This document shows positions 1 to 9,050 of a DNA stretch of 19,705 bases, piece after piece. This DNA comes from Schoenoplectus triqueter. Lineage: Eukaryota > Streptophyta > Magnoliopsida > Poales > Cyperaceae. The notes beneath the pieces are model-generated. The model made no database searches, was not told the origin of the DNA, and worked only from the letters and a program-made list of their open reading frames with translations. Location: assembly GCA_964058805.1 (NCBI GenBank), contig CAXKVV010001633.1, positions 1-19,705 on the forward strand. The letters run 5' to 3'. The translations under genes were made by a program, and so were the position numbers. Each line of letters opens with the position of its first letter. The stretch's first letter is position 1.

Positions 1-1
1 T

Positions 2-1768
2 ATGGGCCCGAGAGTCCCAACTGTGCGAGCTGGCGCAGGACTAGTCTTCGTAACCCCGGAAGGCGGGATAATACGACATTCTCTGGCTTTAACCGAACCA
101 TGCACGAATAATGAAGCAGAGTATGAGGCACTTATCGCCGGACTAGAGCTATCACTGGAGCTGAAAATCAAGGCTGTGCGCATCTTTGGGGACTCACAGT
201 TGATAATAAATCAAATAATTGGCGAATACAAGGTCTTGAAGCCGGAACTAATACAATATCACCAAAAGGCCATGGAATTAATGAAGAAAATCCCGTATGT
301 GTCCATCGAGAAGGTCACGAGGGCTGTGAATGGTGAAGCAGATGCGTTGGCCAAACTCGCCAAGGAGCTGGGTGAACCAACAGAGCCGGAAATCCACATC
401 ATCGTCCGCAATAGAAGGCCGTTATCATTGTGTCAAACAACAGATGAGGCGAATAATGAAAATGCTGGGCTAGAAAGGATAGAATTCCAAGAAACAATGA
501 TAACTGAAGAAGATGATGATTGGAGACAGCCGTTCATTGAATATTTCCGGCATGGCACCCTCCCCAAAGACAAAAGGATAGCTGATCAACTAAGAAAACG
601 GGTACTACGGTATGCATATGTGGGCAATACGCTATACCGAAGGTCTTATGATCAGTTATGGCTAAGATGTGTATCAGGGCCTGAAGCCAAGCAGATTATG
701 AAAGAAGTTCATTCCGGGCTATGCGGAGCACATCAGTCTGGGCCAAAAATGAAATTAAAGATCAAGCGAATGGGGTACTATTGGCCCACAATGGTGGCTG
801 ATTGTGAAGAGCACGCAAAGAAGTGCCGCATGTGCCAAATACATGGCCCTTTTATACATCAAGCGCCAAACCCGTTGCACCCCACGATAGCATCCTGGCC
901 ATTTAATATGTGGGGCACAGATATAGTGGGGTCCATAGACCCTCCGACGTCGAGAGGTCACCGGTTCATCCTGGCGGCGACAGATTACTTTACAAAATGG
1001 GCCGAAGCCGTTCCGCTTAAAGAAGTTAAAGCATCCGATGTGGTTAAGTTCTTCAAAACGCACATCCTCTACCGATTCGGTACCCCACAACGAATAATAT
1101 CTGATAATGGGACGGCCTTCAAGAGCTCCAAAGTCTATGCCCTGGCGGAGCAGTTTAACATTGATTGGAGATTCTCGTCCATTTATAATCCGAGAGCCAA
1201 CGGCCTGGCCGAAGCCTTTAATAAAACCCTAATAAATATCATGAAGAAGACCGTGGACGGCAACCAACGAGACTGGGATAATCGTCTACAGGAGGCATTA
1301 TGGGCTTATCGGACCACGTACCGAACGCCTACGCAAGCTACCCCGTATTCTCTGGCTTTTGGGGTTGAAGCCGTTCTCCCTCTTGAGGTGGAACTACCGT
1401 CATTGCGGGTAGCTATGCAAAACGATATGACCATGGATGAATGCCAACAACTCAGATTGGACGAGTTGGATGCCATGGACGAGAAGAGGTTAATAGCCCA
1501 ACAGAATCTCGAAATATATCAGGCAAAAATGGCAAGGGCATATGACAAAATGGCGCGAGTCAGAGCATTTCAACAAGGGGAGCTTGTTCTTGTCCTTAAG
1601 AGGCCGATCATTGGCCGGCACATCGGCCCAAAATTCTCCCCGAATTGGGAAGGGCCATACGTAATTGAGAAGGTATACGAGGGCGGCGCATACCAACTCA
1701 TAGACCATGAAGGTGAGAGGCCCATGCCACCGATTAATGGGCGATATCTGAAGAAGTACTACACATAG
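2..1768 (+). CDS. pol: Tat-lineage pol fragment: archaeal-type RNase H and integrase
   Basis: This is the C-terminal end of a retrotransposon polyprotein (588 codons visible); the frame is open to the left edge, so the ATG at 2 is internal. Residues 1-122 are an RNase H with NNEAEYEAL (E40), IFGDSQL (D64) and GEADALA (D114); the first catalytic Asp would lie upstream of the window. An H2C2 zinc finger follows (H237, H244, C275, C278). The integrase core has D307 in WGTDIVG, D368 in SDNGTAF and E404 in GLAEAFN, the usual D,D-35-E spacing. The C-terminal integrase region ends at KKYYT. The active-site residues present and the continuous frame suggest recently functional enzyme domains. The NNEAEY-type RNase H and the integrase with FGVEAVLPLE point to the Tat lineage. 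It acts on reverse-transcribed DNA: RNA removal and chromosomal integration. Confidence 0.9.
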   Translation: MGPRVPTVRAGAGLVFVTPEGGIIRHSLALTEPCTNNEAEYEALIAGLELSLELKIKAVRIFGDSQLIINQIIGEYKVLKPELIQYHQKAMELMKKIPYVSIEKVTRAVNGEADALAKLAKELGEPTEPEIHIIVRNRRPLSLCQTTDEANNENAGLERIEFQETMITEEDDDWRQPFIEYFRHGTLPKDKRIADQLRKRVLRYAYVGNTLYRRSYDQLWLRCVSGPEAKQIMKEVHSGLCGAHQSGPKMKLKIKRMGYYWPTMVADCEEHAKKCRMCQIHGPFIHQAPNPLHPTIASWPFNMWGTDIVGSIDPPTSRGHRFILAATDYFTKWAEAVPLKEVKASDVVKFFKTHILYRFGTPQRIISDNGTAFKSSKVYALAEQFNIDWRFSSIYNPRANGLAEAFNKTLINIMKKTVDGNQRDWDNRLQEALWAYRTTYRTPTQATPYSLAFGVEAVLPLEVELPSLRVAMQNDMTMDECQQLRLDELDAMDEKRLIAQQNLEIYQAKMARAYDKMARVRAFQQGELVLVLKRPIIGRHIGPKFSPNWEGPYVIEKVYEGGAYQLIDHEGERPMPPINGRYLKKYYT

Positions 1769-2409
1769 CCCGGAGCGGGGCCAACCGAGTAGTATCTATT
1801 GTAAATAAATAAGGAGGGAATAAGTGTTCGTTTACACACACGTGCACGAAACACAAACCCATGTCTAACCTCCACTTTTGCATAAAATCCCAAAAACCCT
1901 ACTTGTGCATCTGTAAATAGAATGCATCCAAAAATCCAAAACCACACAAACACATTTAGTCCTATAAAAATAAAAAAATATAGAATAAGAGAATTCAACG
2001 CCAAAACCACGCGAGAATGTAAGGCGAGAGCTTTGGTGTTTGGGCTCATAACACAAATACCACTGGGTTTGTCCATTTGATACAGAATAAACACAAAAAT
2101 GGGCAGGGTTTACAGTTTGTCCCTCAAACTATCTGTTGCCCAATGACGAAAGTTGCTCATATTGGTCGCCCGCGGCGCAAACCAAGGGATAGGTCGAGCA
2201 AATTGGTGGCTAGTAAATAGTCGCTTCCGAGGGCATATAAATAAATAACCCTCGTATTATTAGTAACATGTATCACTAATAACAAAAATCTGCTCTCTCC
2301 TAATAAAATAAAAGGATATATATGTAAAACAATAAAAACCTATTTTCCTACTCATAAAAAAAATGATAATAAAAAAAATAATAAAACCTTTTCAATAAGG
2401 GGTTGCCAC
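1769..2409. other. Non-coding spacer after Tat pol
   Basis: No gene is seen. It holds a short purine run (1811-1820) about 45 bases after the pol stop, which could be a polypurine tract but has no supporting LTR. There are AT-rich homopolymer stretches at 1966-1982 and 2280-2400. One imperfect hairpin pairs GGTGTTTG with CAAATACC around 2035-2065, with one G.U pair on the + strand. Small open frames here lack any recognisable motif. Confidence 0.6.
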
Positions 2410-2908
2410 CTTTGTCCCCGACACCATGAGTGTTATACAAAGCCAGGTTGGGTGCATTCATCCGTAAAAGCACCACACGCCTGAAGAAATGGTGTGTCAT
2501 AATCCCACGACATATCATGGAGGGGTCAGACTAAGGGTTTACGCTTGTACCCGACATCTCATGTTAAACAAAGCGGCTCGCTTAAAGAAGTGACTCAGGT
2601 CATGGAAAGCGGACCTACCCGATGAAAGCCTGTCTCGCAGGGATGCGTGATGGATGTTTGAGGGTAGCTAAAATATAAAAAACTAGGTTGGGTACATTCA
2701 TCCGCAAAAGTACCACACGCCCAAGGAGGTGATCTGTTTCTAATCCCAAAATAGGTCATGGAGGGGTCAGACTAAGGGTTTACGCTTTTGCTCGACATTC
2801 AGTGTCAAATAAAGTAATTCGCTTAAAGAAGTGACTCAGGTCATGGAGAGCGAACCTACCCGATGAAAGCCTGTCTCGCAGGGATGCGTGATGGATGTTT
2901 GAGGGTAG
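2410..2908 (+). repeat. Tandem ~240-bp direct repeat with hairpins
   Basis: Two copies, about 2430-2668 and 2669-2908, have a 240-241 base offset; both end in GATGGATGTTTGAGGGTAG. Each contains the hairpin loop ATTCATCCGYAAAA, closed by GGTGC/GCACC in copy 1 (2451-2455 with 2470-2474) and by GGTAC/GTACC in copy 2 (2691-2695 with 2710-2714). Just before copy 1 a two-step hairpin pairs CTTTGT/ACAAAG (2410-2415, 2437-2442) around ACAC/GTGT. A related one lies at 2542-2575 (CGCTTGT/ACAA-GCG around ACAT/ATGT). No coding potential is apparent. Tandem repeats in this position are known from the 3' regions of Tat/Ogre elements. Confidence 0.8.
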
Positions 2909-3089
2909 TACCCCCACAAAACAAATTGAGTGGAGATGAGTGAATGTGAGTTTCCACTTTAGCACGCAACGGTGCACAAATGAGGGGAGAGTGGGTGAGC
3001 TTCCACAAATAAATGTCAACTAAATATACAAGGAGCATCCACAAAAATGGTGTTATCAATTGCATCCATAATCCAATTGATACTGGTAA

Positions 3090-3190
3090 GTTTATCCATC
3101 AGTAATAAAGGGATAAACGGGTTTATTCTGTACCCGGCCTAGAGGTCAATACAGACAGGTTCGGTATCCGTAAAATACCACGGTTACTTG
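3090..3190 (+). repeat. Diverged third copy of the hairpin module
   Basis: The stretch keeps the order of features of the 2410-2474 module. A two-step hairpin TCTGTA/TACAGA (3127-3132, 3150-3155) encloses GGCC/GGTC. It is followed by CAGGTT and the hairpin GGTAT/ATACC (3163-3167, 3175-3179), whose loop CCGTAAA matches part of the loop in the other copies. A perfect 8-bp hairpin GTTTATCC/GGATAAAC (3090-3097, 3111-3118) stands just before it. Sequence similarity is low outside loops and joints, so copy status is an inference from structure and order. Confidence 0.55.
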
Positions 3191-3504
3191 AGTTTTGTAT
3201 TGCCATGAATAAAGAGAAATGATATATAGCATGAATGTAATAGGATGTTGTAAGATTTTCCTTTTATTATGATTAGACGCTGCGAAAGAATGAAGCAGTT
3301 GTAATAGGGCGCTTTTGCAAATAAGATTGGAGGTGCATAGCATGAAATCAATAAAATATTTCCTCGCGCTGCAGAGGAAACGATGAAAGGATAATAATAG
3401 AGGCAAGCATCATCCACAACAAGAGATCAAAATGATAAATGTTAAAGCATCCTATATCAAGTATAGCAAAAGAAAAGGAGAAAAGAAGAAATGAAAAGTG
3501 CAGT
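3191..3504. other. Spacer between repeats and antisense gene
   Basis: No gene is seen. The stretch ends in a purine-rich run on the + strand (about 3470-3498) directly before the stop codon of the antisense gene. This would lie in that gene's 3' untranslated region, and no convincing polyadenylation signal was identified. Confidence 0.5.
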
Positions 3505-4115
3505 CTATGGGCCCAAAAAGCGGGACTCCAGCTCTAATAACACAGTACTAATGGTCTCTAAATGAACATGAAGGGAGTGCCTATCCTCCTCTGAAGCTGC
3601 CTCGAAATCCAAAAACTGAGCGAAGGCACTATCCCGAGCACTCGTGTGAATCTGCAGCTCTGGGAGACGTCCCGCTAAGTGTCGAGAGAAGCCCTCCACT
3701 GATAATCTGTGGTCCTCTAGCTCCTGTACGAGCAGTCGAGCAGGCCCACCACTGACTCCCATGGAGCGGAGAGTGGCACAAGAAGAGAGCCGCTGAAGAT
3801 AGTGGAGTCGAGCGGCCTCCAAATGCCTGCGTAGCTCATGAATCTCCAACTCGTGCTGATATACGAGAGAGCTCGCATCCTGGTAAGCCCTGAGTAGCTC
3901 CTCACACCTCCTAGAAATGAAAGTACTCTCAAGACGAGGTGCAATGAGTAGAGCTGGCGCGATGGTATCCCGCATCAGCCTATACCAATCGAAAGAGAAG
4001 CCACTGGGCAGAGAGTCCAGGATATCGAAATCTAGCAGATAGCCCCCGAAGAAGGTATCTCGGAGTGCATCCGCCAGCGCGGCCAAGGCGAGCTGCACAT
4101 CCCTCGATGTAACAT
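3505..4115 (-). CDS. Exon 6 of the antisense gene: coiled-coil-like C-terminus
   Basis: The last exon has 611 nt including the stop. It starts at DVTSRDVQLALAALADAL after the acceptor TTGCAG; the nine residues that would precede it in the open frame are intron sequence. The middle part, from about RRCEELLRAYQDASSL to ELRRHLEAARLHYLQRL, is charged and leucine-spaced like a coiled coil, suggesting oligomerisation. No catalytic motif is visible. It ends with LELESRFLGP. Confidence 0.65.
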
Positions 4116-7100
4116 CTGCAAGTAAAATAAATGGGTTAGACAAATTGTTAGAAGAAATGGAAGGAAGAGAAGATCTAACCTATCGCCTCGTCGCCTGAGA
4201 CCGGCGGGACTGAATCGGGGATAGGGATGTCGGTCGCCTCAGGAGGACCCGCAGGTGTACCAGACCCGGCTACAAAATAAAATGGAAAGCATAAATACAT
4301 GAAAAATAAAATACAGGCAAATGATAAAGGAAATATAAGGTACCGGGAGAAGCATGAGGCTCGGCGAGACCCTCGCTAGCCAGGGCCCCCGTCTCTGGGC
4401 TGTGGAATAGCTGCTCCACCAGCCAACTCTCATCCAACTCTGAGTCATAATCGACTGCAACCCGCTCAGTCGAGACTCTGCCATCTGTGGCCATGAGAGG
4501 CTGCCCGTCGGGAGATGAAGAAGCATGAGATGGCCCTCCCTCGATCAGTAATGGCTCGTCGCCTGCGGGCTCAACAGCCAATGGACTCCCCTGCTCTAAA
4601 GAAGCCTCCTCTGATCGTACAAGAGTAAGCACTGGCCCCAGAACCACATCGAATGAGTCACCATCTCCAGTGGGTACCAGCAAGATCGACGGTGAAGCAG
4701 GGCCGTCATAAAAGAAAGACTCTGAGCGGTGTGGAGATGCCATGTCATCGGCCTCAGGGTCTGTAAAATCTACATATAAGAATGAAAATACTAGTGCATG
4801 CTAGCAACTAAGTATTAAATGAAGCACACGAACCTGCGACGGCAAGGTCGGTGCAAAACCCTGAAATGGCAATGCTCGCAGGCGCCGACGGATCTGCTAC
4901 GATGTCATCCTGAGCTGCCTCTATAGGAGATGTATCACGAGCTGAAAAATAAACCCTAATCAGAGATGTAAATGAAGTGCGTCCGAATAAGGATAGGCGA
5001 GTCAGTAAAGAAAATCACCCGGAGTGGGAGAAGGAAAAGAAGATGGGGAAGACGGCTGAGAGGCGCCGTCTCGATCTCTCCCCATGGTAGCTGGAGCCGG
5101 TGGCTCGACATGTGGCTGAGAATGAACGCCAACTACTCGTGGACGAGGGACCGAGAACCCGGGCTCCGCGTGATCATACTCATAAGCCAGCTCTGAATCA
5201 AAAGAGAATTGGTCGAAATGAGATGAGGCTTATCAGAGGGAAATAACCTAAAGGGGTGATGAAGTATACCTGTAAGAATGGTCCTGACAGGAGCATGAGA
5301 AAACCGGCTGTTTAAACCCTGAAAGTCGACAGGCTCTGCGGCAATGGCCGGGAAAGGGCTGCGATCACGCGAAACAGTGCCATCTAATAGAGGCTGGCCA
5401 TCTTGCGGACATGTACTCCGGACGACCACCGGAGGGGTATACGACTGATAAGAGCGAATGGTCTCATAATACCACTGCTGATAACGCCTCGTGAAGGTGG
5501 AAGTCCTAGAGGTGGATACCATCTGATAACGAGTGCCCGTGCCTAGTCGGAAGAGGTGAGTGTAGCACCATCCGATACCCTCCAAATCGGCCGCCAGTGA
5601 TATAGGGCGGAGAAGAGGCGCTGGAATATCCTGATCCAAGCCAAACTGATGTGCGCATCGATGTGGCGAATAGGGCTCGATGAACATATGATCGCCCAAT
5701 CTGAGAGGAAGAAAGCCCTGACGAATACTGATCAGGTACTCCAAATCGATAGGCCTGGCTCGGATGCTAGAGGAGTCAGAAGAGGGGACCCTGCTGTCAA
5801 TCACCATCCTGTCAGCAACCCTAGCTATCCCACGGGCCACTGATCTGTCTCGAGAGAAGCGTAGATGATCTCGACTCCTGAAGAATCTATACCGAGCAGC
5901 CTCCGGAGTCAATGAAGCTGGCTGCACCCCAGCTAAGTCACTCAATAAGGGTAGACGATCTCGTAGCGTGACCGCCATACCGGGATCATATGAGCCAGAC
6001 CAATGTAAATGGAGCCATCCGCTAATCAGATGCCACGGGATCAGCTCCTGGCACTGTGAAGGACTACGAGATGAAGTCAGACCGCGGAGGCATCTATAGA
6101 TGTTGGCCAATACATGCACGGCCAAAGAAATCCTGTTGCCACGCGCGATCAGGCTCGCCATAATGAACACCGAAGGCCGAATGGTGTATGCGGGGGAGCT
6201 AGGTAATAAGAAATAGCAGATCCACCAAGAAATGAAAGCTGTCAAATAAGTCTCCCGATCCACGTCATGTGAACACAGGGTATCCTGAGATGGGATAGGG
6301 CCGTCATGATGAATCTCGAGCCGACCTGTACCAAATGGATCTCTAGTGGAAGCCAAACCCGTAGGGCGAGTATGGACCCGATCGGTGAAATAGGCGATCC
6401 AATGTCTGAATGGAACTCCGGGATGCCCTCTCCGCAGATGATAATAGATCTCATAAGTCCTCTGCAAAGAAGGCGGGAAACGAGTGAAGTCTCCCGAGTC
6501 AGCGGGTGAGACCATGAACTCGTCATAGAAATGGCCGAAGATCGGCAGCCCGGTCAACTGCTGTATCTCTAGGAGAGTCGGAGTCAACTCTCGATCGTCA
6601 ATGAACAAAGTGTTGGTGGAATAGTTCCACCGCTCACAAAAGGCCAGTAGCCAGGGTGTATCGATATGATAATGAAACATAGACAAGAAAACCGAGTCAT
6701 ATATCCCGGCTCGCCTGAGCAGAGTCCCCTCCCGCATGAGCACATACCGGGTCCACTCTAGCTGATATCCATGGCACTCTAAAGGAGTGATGAAGGGAGC
6801 AGTAGTCCATCTGTGAGCCTCCCCGTCGATAATCTCCTTGCCCAGGAGATGTGTCAAAGGAGCTGTAGAAGCAACGCCTAAGGGCTGAAGGGGCATGATG
6901 TCATGAGGCTGATCATCCCTAAAAAATAAACCGCCGCCTCGCGGGTAGACAGGAGTCGCTCGGATGGCTGAGACGAGAGGAGTCCAATCGCTAGGATCCT
7001 CATAAAAAGAATGATAATGATTCAAGGGGCGACGCGGAATGGCGTCATGAGATGGAACTACAATACCCGAACAAGAGAAGACGTCATGAGAAATGAAGTG

Positions 7101-7148
7101 ATGAATAATAAGGAATAATGCACCAAGACAAGCCTTTCGAGCGTTCAA
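3505..7148 (-). CDS. Six-exon plant-mobile-domain-like gene, antisense to Tat pol
   Basis: Model (minus strand): exon 1 7148-5270, exon 2 5192-5019, exon 3 4941-4834, exon 4 4769-4344, exon 5 4269-4180, exon 6 4115-3505 with its stop at 3505-3507. Introns are 77, 77, 64, 74 and 64 nt. All are GT-AG, with donors such as CTTACAG|GTATAC and acceptors such as TTACTTGCAG|ATG. All five are phase 1, and the joined frame has no internal stop. The protein has an N-terminal plant-mobile-domain-like (aminotransferase-like) region, a long acidic Ser/Pro-rich middle and a coiled-coil-like C-terminus. The start is uncertain: the frame opens at a TTG (7148; 1095 aa) and the first in-frame ATG is at 6896 (1011 aa), so an unseen 5' exon is possible. 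Plant mobile domains occur in transposable elements and in host proteins such as MAIN/MAIL1; the function here is unknown. The intact splice pattern argues against a decayed pseudogene. Confidence 0.72.
4180..5192 (-). CDS. Exons 2-5 of the antisense gene: acidic Ser/Pro-rich linker
   Basis: Exons of 174, 108, 426 and 90 nt (5192-5019, 4941-4834, 4769-4344, 4269-4180) keep one frame. Each starts after the first base of a codon, so each is symmetric and could be skipped without a frameshift. The encoded stretch is rich in Pro, Ser, Asp and Glu (for example EPPAPA, SQPSSPSS, EADDMASP, DYDSELDESW) with no recognised domain. It looks like a flexible, possibly disordered linker between the mobile-domain region and the coiled coil. 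Exons 2, 3 and 5 are too short and composition-biased to identify alone; support comes from splice sites and frame continuity. Confidence 0.62.
5270..7148 (-). CDS. Exon 1 of the antisense gene: plant-mobile-domain-like region
   Basis: This exon gives about 626 codons from the TTG at 7148, or 542 from the ATG at 6896. The diagnostic part is at residues 160-205 counted from 7148: LLAFCERWNYSTNTLF, then ELTPTLLEIQQLTGLPIFG. It follows the plant mobile domain pattern of an ERW motif, a Phe-rich strand, then TL..v..L.GLPI.G. The conserved-looking region continues through YFTDRVHTRP and IPWHLISGWLHLHWS to about residue 560. The upstream residues 36-85 look like protein (EDPSDWTPLVSAI) although no ATG precedes them in frame, which is why an earlier exon is suspected. 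The exon ends in CTTACAG before the donor; reading on into the intron gives a false tail and stop at 5133. Confidence 0.7.
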
Positions 7149-7300
7149 GACTCGTCTTGGTGGGTGGCTCTTTGTTTACCCTTGAAAGATGTCAAGGATG
7201 AATAGATGAATAAATGAAAATAAAATTGATGATTAATGATAAATCATGAGAAGAAGGAAGAAGAGAAAGCAATGAAAGATGGCCCACTAATCAGGAGAGG
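7149..7300. other. Pyrimidine-rich leader of the antisense gene / candidate polypurine tract
   Basis: An uninterrupted 22-base purine run on the + strand (7248-7269) can be read in two ways. It could be the polypurine tract in front of a 3' LTR of the Tat element. It could also be, on the minus strand, a CT-rich 5' leader of the antisense gene, which begins about 100 bases further on. No LTR start could be verified next to it. Confidence 0.35.
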
Positions 7301-7365
7301 TCGCTGCTTAACCCCGGAACAAATTCATTAATCCCACAATGAAATATTAGGGTGAAAGACGAGGA

Positions 7366-7373
7366 TATAAATA
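7366..7373 (+). promoter_or_regulatory. TATA-box-like sequence, repeat copy 1
   Basis: TATAAATA is a good match to the plant TATA consensus and would place transcription starts near 7395-7405, at the foot of the first hairpin. Its reverse complement also contains a TATA-like string, so it could instead serve the antisense gene. No start site can be shown from sequence alone. Confidence 0.35.
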
Positions 7374-7611
7374 CCCCACCACCTCCTACTCATTCGAGGT
7401 GGCTGACCCTCGGGAGATTTAGGAAAGAGAAAATCTCCTGATGGGTCAGCCATTTGATTACATTTTTTTCTGACAAATGGGACCCACATGGCAGTCCCTT
7501 ATGAGCAGCTCCAATGACATGGACCTAGCTCATTTTGCTAAGAAAATTAATCAACCTGGAACAGAGGTTAAACACTAATCCCACAAGGAAATTCTAAGTA
7601 TGGAGCAAGAA

Positions 7612-7619
7612 TATAAATA
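7612..7619 (+). promoter_or_regulatory. TATA-box-like sequence, repeat copy 2
   Basis: The same TATAAATA is preserved in the second copy of the 246-bp repeat at the same distance before the CCACCTC hairpin. Its conservation between diverged copies is the main reason to list it. Confidence 0.35.
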
Positions 7620-7770
7620 CCCAGCCACCTCCTGCTCATTCGAGGTGGCTGACTCCCAGGAGGTTCCAGAGAGAGAGATCTCCCGAGGGGTCAGTCATCT
7701 GATTATATTTTCTCTGACAAGTGGAACCCACCTGGCAGTCCCTTGTAGATGAATCTAACAACATAGCCTA

Positions 7771-8629
7771 TCTGATGAGTCACCCATGTGACCATTTTCA
7801 CTGATAGGTGGACCCCACACCTCAGTGACCTATTATAGGAGTCAAAGTTAAACCCTAAAAATCTGCCCTTGGAGCTAACCCTAAAAAGGAGCTGAAGCAG
7901 TATAATCCCTATGCTACATGAAATGATGTCAATGCCAAGCTAGCATTTTGATGCAACTAGTCATGAGAAGTTTCAAATGTGATTTTGCTTTTAAGGCTGA
8001 CCTGGTGCCAAAGCTGTGAGCAACCACCTAACCATGCTTTGATTTGTGTCAATTACTGATAAGTAGTCAGTTCTTTGACCAAGTCACCCTCATGTTAAGG
8101 GATTGAAAGTCAATTTCACAAGACTGATCAGGTGCCAAAGCTGGGAGCAACCATCTGATCAAGTCTAGATCTGTATCAACTGTTGACATGTAATCAACTG
8201 TTGATCAGATCAAGCCCTAATGAATATCAATATGAGTCTAATTGGTATTTAGTTAGGGTGGTTTCTGCAAGAGAGAGATAATTGGCAAAGACACAGAGCT
8301 ACAATTGAAATCAGGGATTAATTCATAAGGAATAATAGGGTTTTATGGATAAAAGAATTTTTAATTCAGAGAGGCAAGGGCAAAAATGGAATTAAAAATT
8401 ACAGGGGTGATCATCATGAATTTAGGGATTTTTGGTGAAATTTTCATGATTTTTGGATAAGTGAAGCCATCAAAATAAATTCAAGGAAGATAAAAGCAGA
8501 ATAAATGGACTGATCAAAGGCTGAGATTCAATCAAGGGTTCATATGGGTGCAACTTGGGGATAGAGACACATCTGGGTGCAAACTGGGGATCCTAAGCGC
8601 ACCTACACCGAATCAGGGAAGAGAGAGGG
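7771..8629. other. Non-coding stretch with a 127-bp spaced short repeat
   Basis: No gene is seen. Two copies of a 23-base motif beginning GGTGCCAAAGCTG and ending GAGCAACCA occur at 8004-8026 and 8131-8153. The second is flanked by complementary GATCAG/CTGATC (8126-8131, 8155-8160). Two CAACTGTTG palindromes follow near 8178-8206. Confidence 0.6.
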
Positions 8630-9050
8630 TGTGACACGTGTCAACATCTCATTGGGCCACCTCATGCCACGTGTCAGCACCCCATTGGTCCACCTCAGCC
8701 ATGTGGGCCCCACACCCACACCCCTACAGACCTGACAAGTGGGCCCCACCTATGCCACATGGCAGTCAGCCATTGATCCACATCAGCAGCCACCTCATAC
8801 AACAGCTAGACAAATGGCAGCATGCTATAAGGCCACTTCAACAGTCAGGTGCCATGTGGCCTTCCCTTATTGGTCCACCTCACCACTGTGAACCCCACTA
8901 TACTATAAGATGACTGACAAGTGGGCCCCACTGGGTGCCACATGGCATGCACTCACTGGTGCCATGTCATCATACAGTGTGTACAAGGAGTGACAGATGG
9001 CTCCCTATGATTGGTACAGGGCAACACAAAGTGCCACATGGCACTATATC
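8630..9050. promoter_or_regulatory. Palindrome-rich zone with G-box-like and TCP-like sites
   Basis: GTGGGCCCCAC occurs three times (8703-8713, 8739-8749, 8921-8931), twice preceded by TGACAA. CACGTG cores occur in GACACGTGTC (near 8633) and GCCACGTGTC (near 8665), and TGCCACATGGCA-type palindromes occur several times. Blocks of ATTGGTCCACCTCA recur as a loose tandem pattern. CACGTG cores are typical bHLH/bZIP sites and GTGGGCCC matches TCP-type sites. The density suggests an enhancer-like or U3-like region, but no binding is shown. Open frames crossing it are His/Pro-rich by-products of the repeats. Confidence 0.4.

Larger units (their letters stand above)
1..7269 (+). mobile_element. 3' part of a large Tat-lineage Ty3/gypsy element
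   Basis: Seen: a + strand pol reading frame with archaeal-type RNase H, zinc finger and integrase enters from the left edge and stops at 1768. It is followed by non-coding repeats and then an antisense multi-exon gene. Known: Tat/Ogre-type elements carry this second RNase H, often have long 3' regions with tandem repeats, and several carry extra antisense reading frames between pol and the 3' LTR. Inferred: the pol end and the antisense gene belong to one element. The right limit given is only the end of a purine run at 7248-7269. The element may run much further, possibly to about 13.95 kb, because the same style of structured repeats continues. No LTR could be recognised since its partner copy is not in the window. 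Confidence 0.55.
7300..7770 (+). repeat. Tandem ~246-bp direct repeat with nested hairpins
   Basis: Two copies (about 7300-7530 and 7531-7770) share TAATCCCACAA, a TATAAATA box and CAGTCCCTT at offset ~246. Copy 1 contains a 7-bp hairpin CCACCTC/GAGGTGG (7379-7385, 7396-7402), then a 9-bp stem GGCTGACCC/GGGTCAGCC (7401-7409, 7443-7451) enclosing an 8-bp stem GGAGATTT/AAATCTCC (7413-7420, 7431-7438). Copy 2 keeps all three: the first is identical, and the second is GGCTGACTCC/GGGGTCAGTC (7647-7656, 7687-7696) with two G.U pairs. The inner one is GGAGGTT/GATCTCC, also with G.U pairs. No coding potential. Confidence 0.8.

Noticed and set aside
4116..4143. Residues MSNPFILLA as the N-terminus of a separate 212-aa gene
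   Set aside because: The start is a TTG and the residues come from the intron's polypyrimidine/acceptor region; the exon begins at 4115.
5133..5269. Tail of the exon 1 frame to a stop at 5133 as the real protein end
   Set aside because: A good donor at 5269 and acceptor at 5193 move into another frame that stays open through five further exons, so the tail is intron and wrong-frame sequence.
7770..7800. CTGATGAG near 7778, like a hammerhead ribozyme core
   Set aside because: A short stem follows but the required GAAA core and the third stem are missing. The CCGATGAAA strings in the 2.6- and 2.87-kb repeats also lack the full core.
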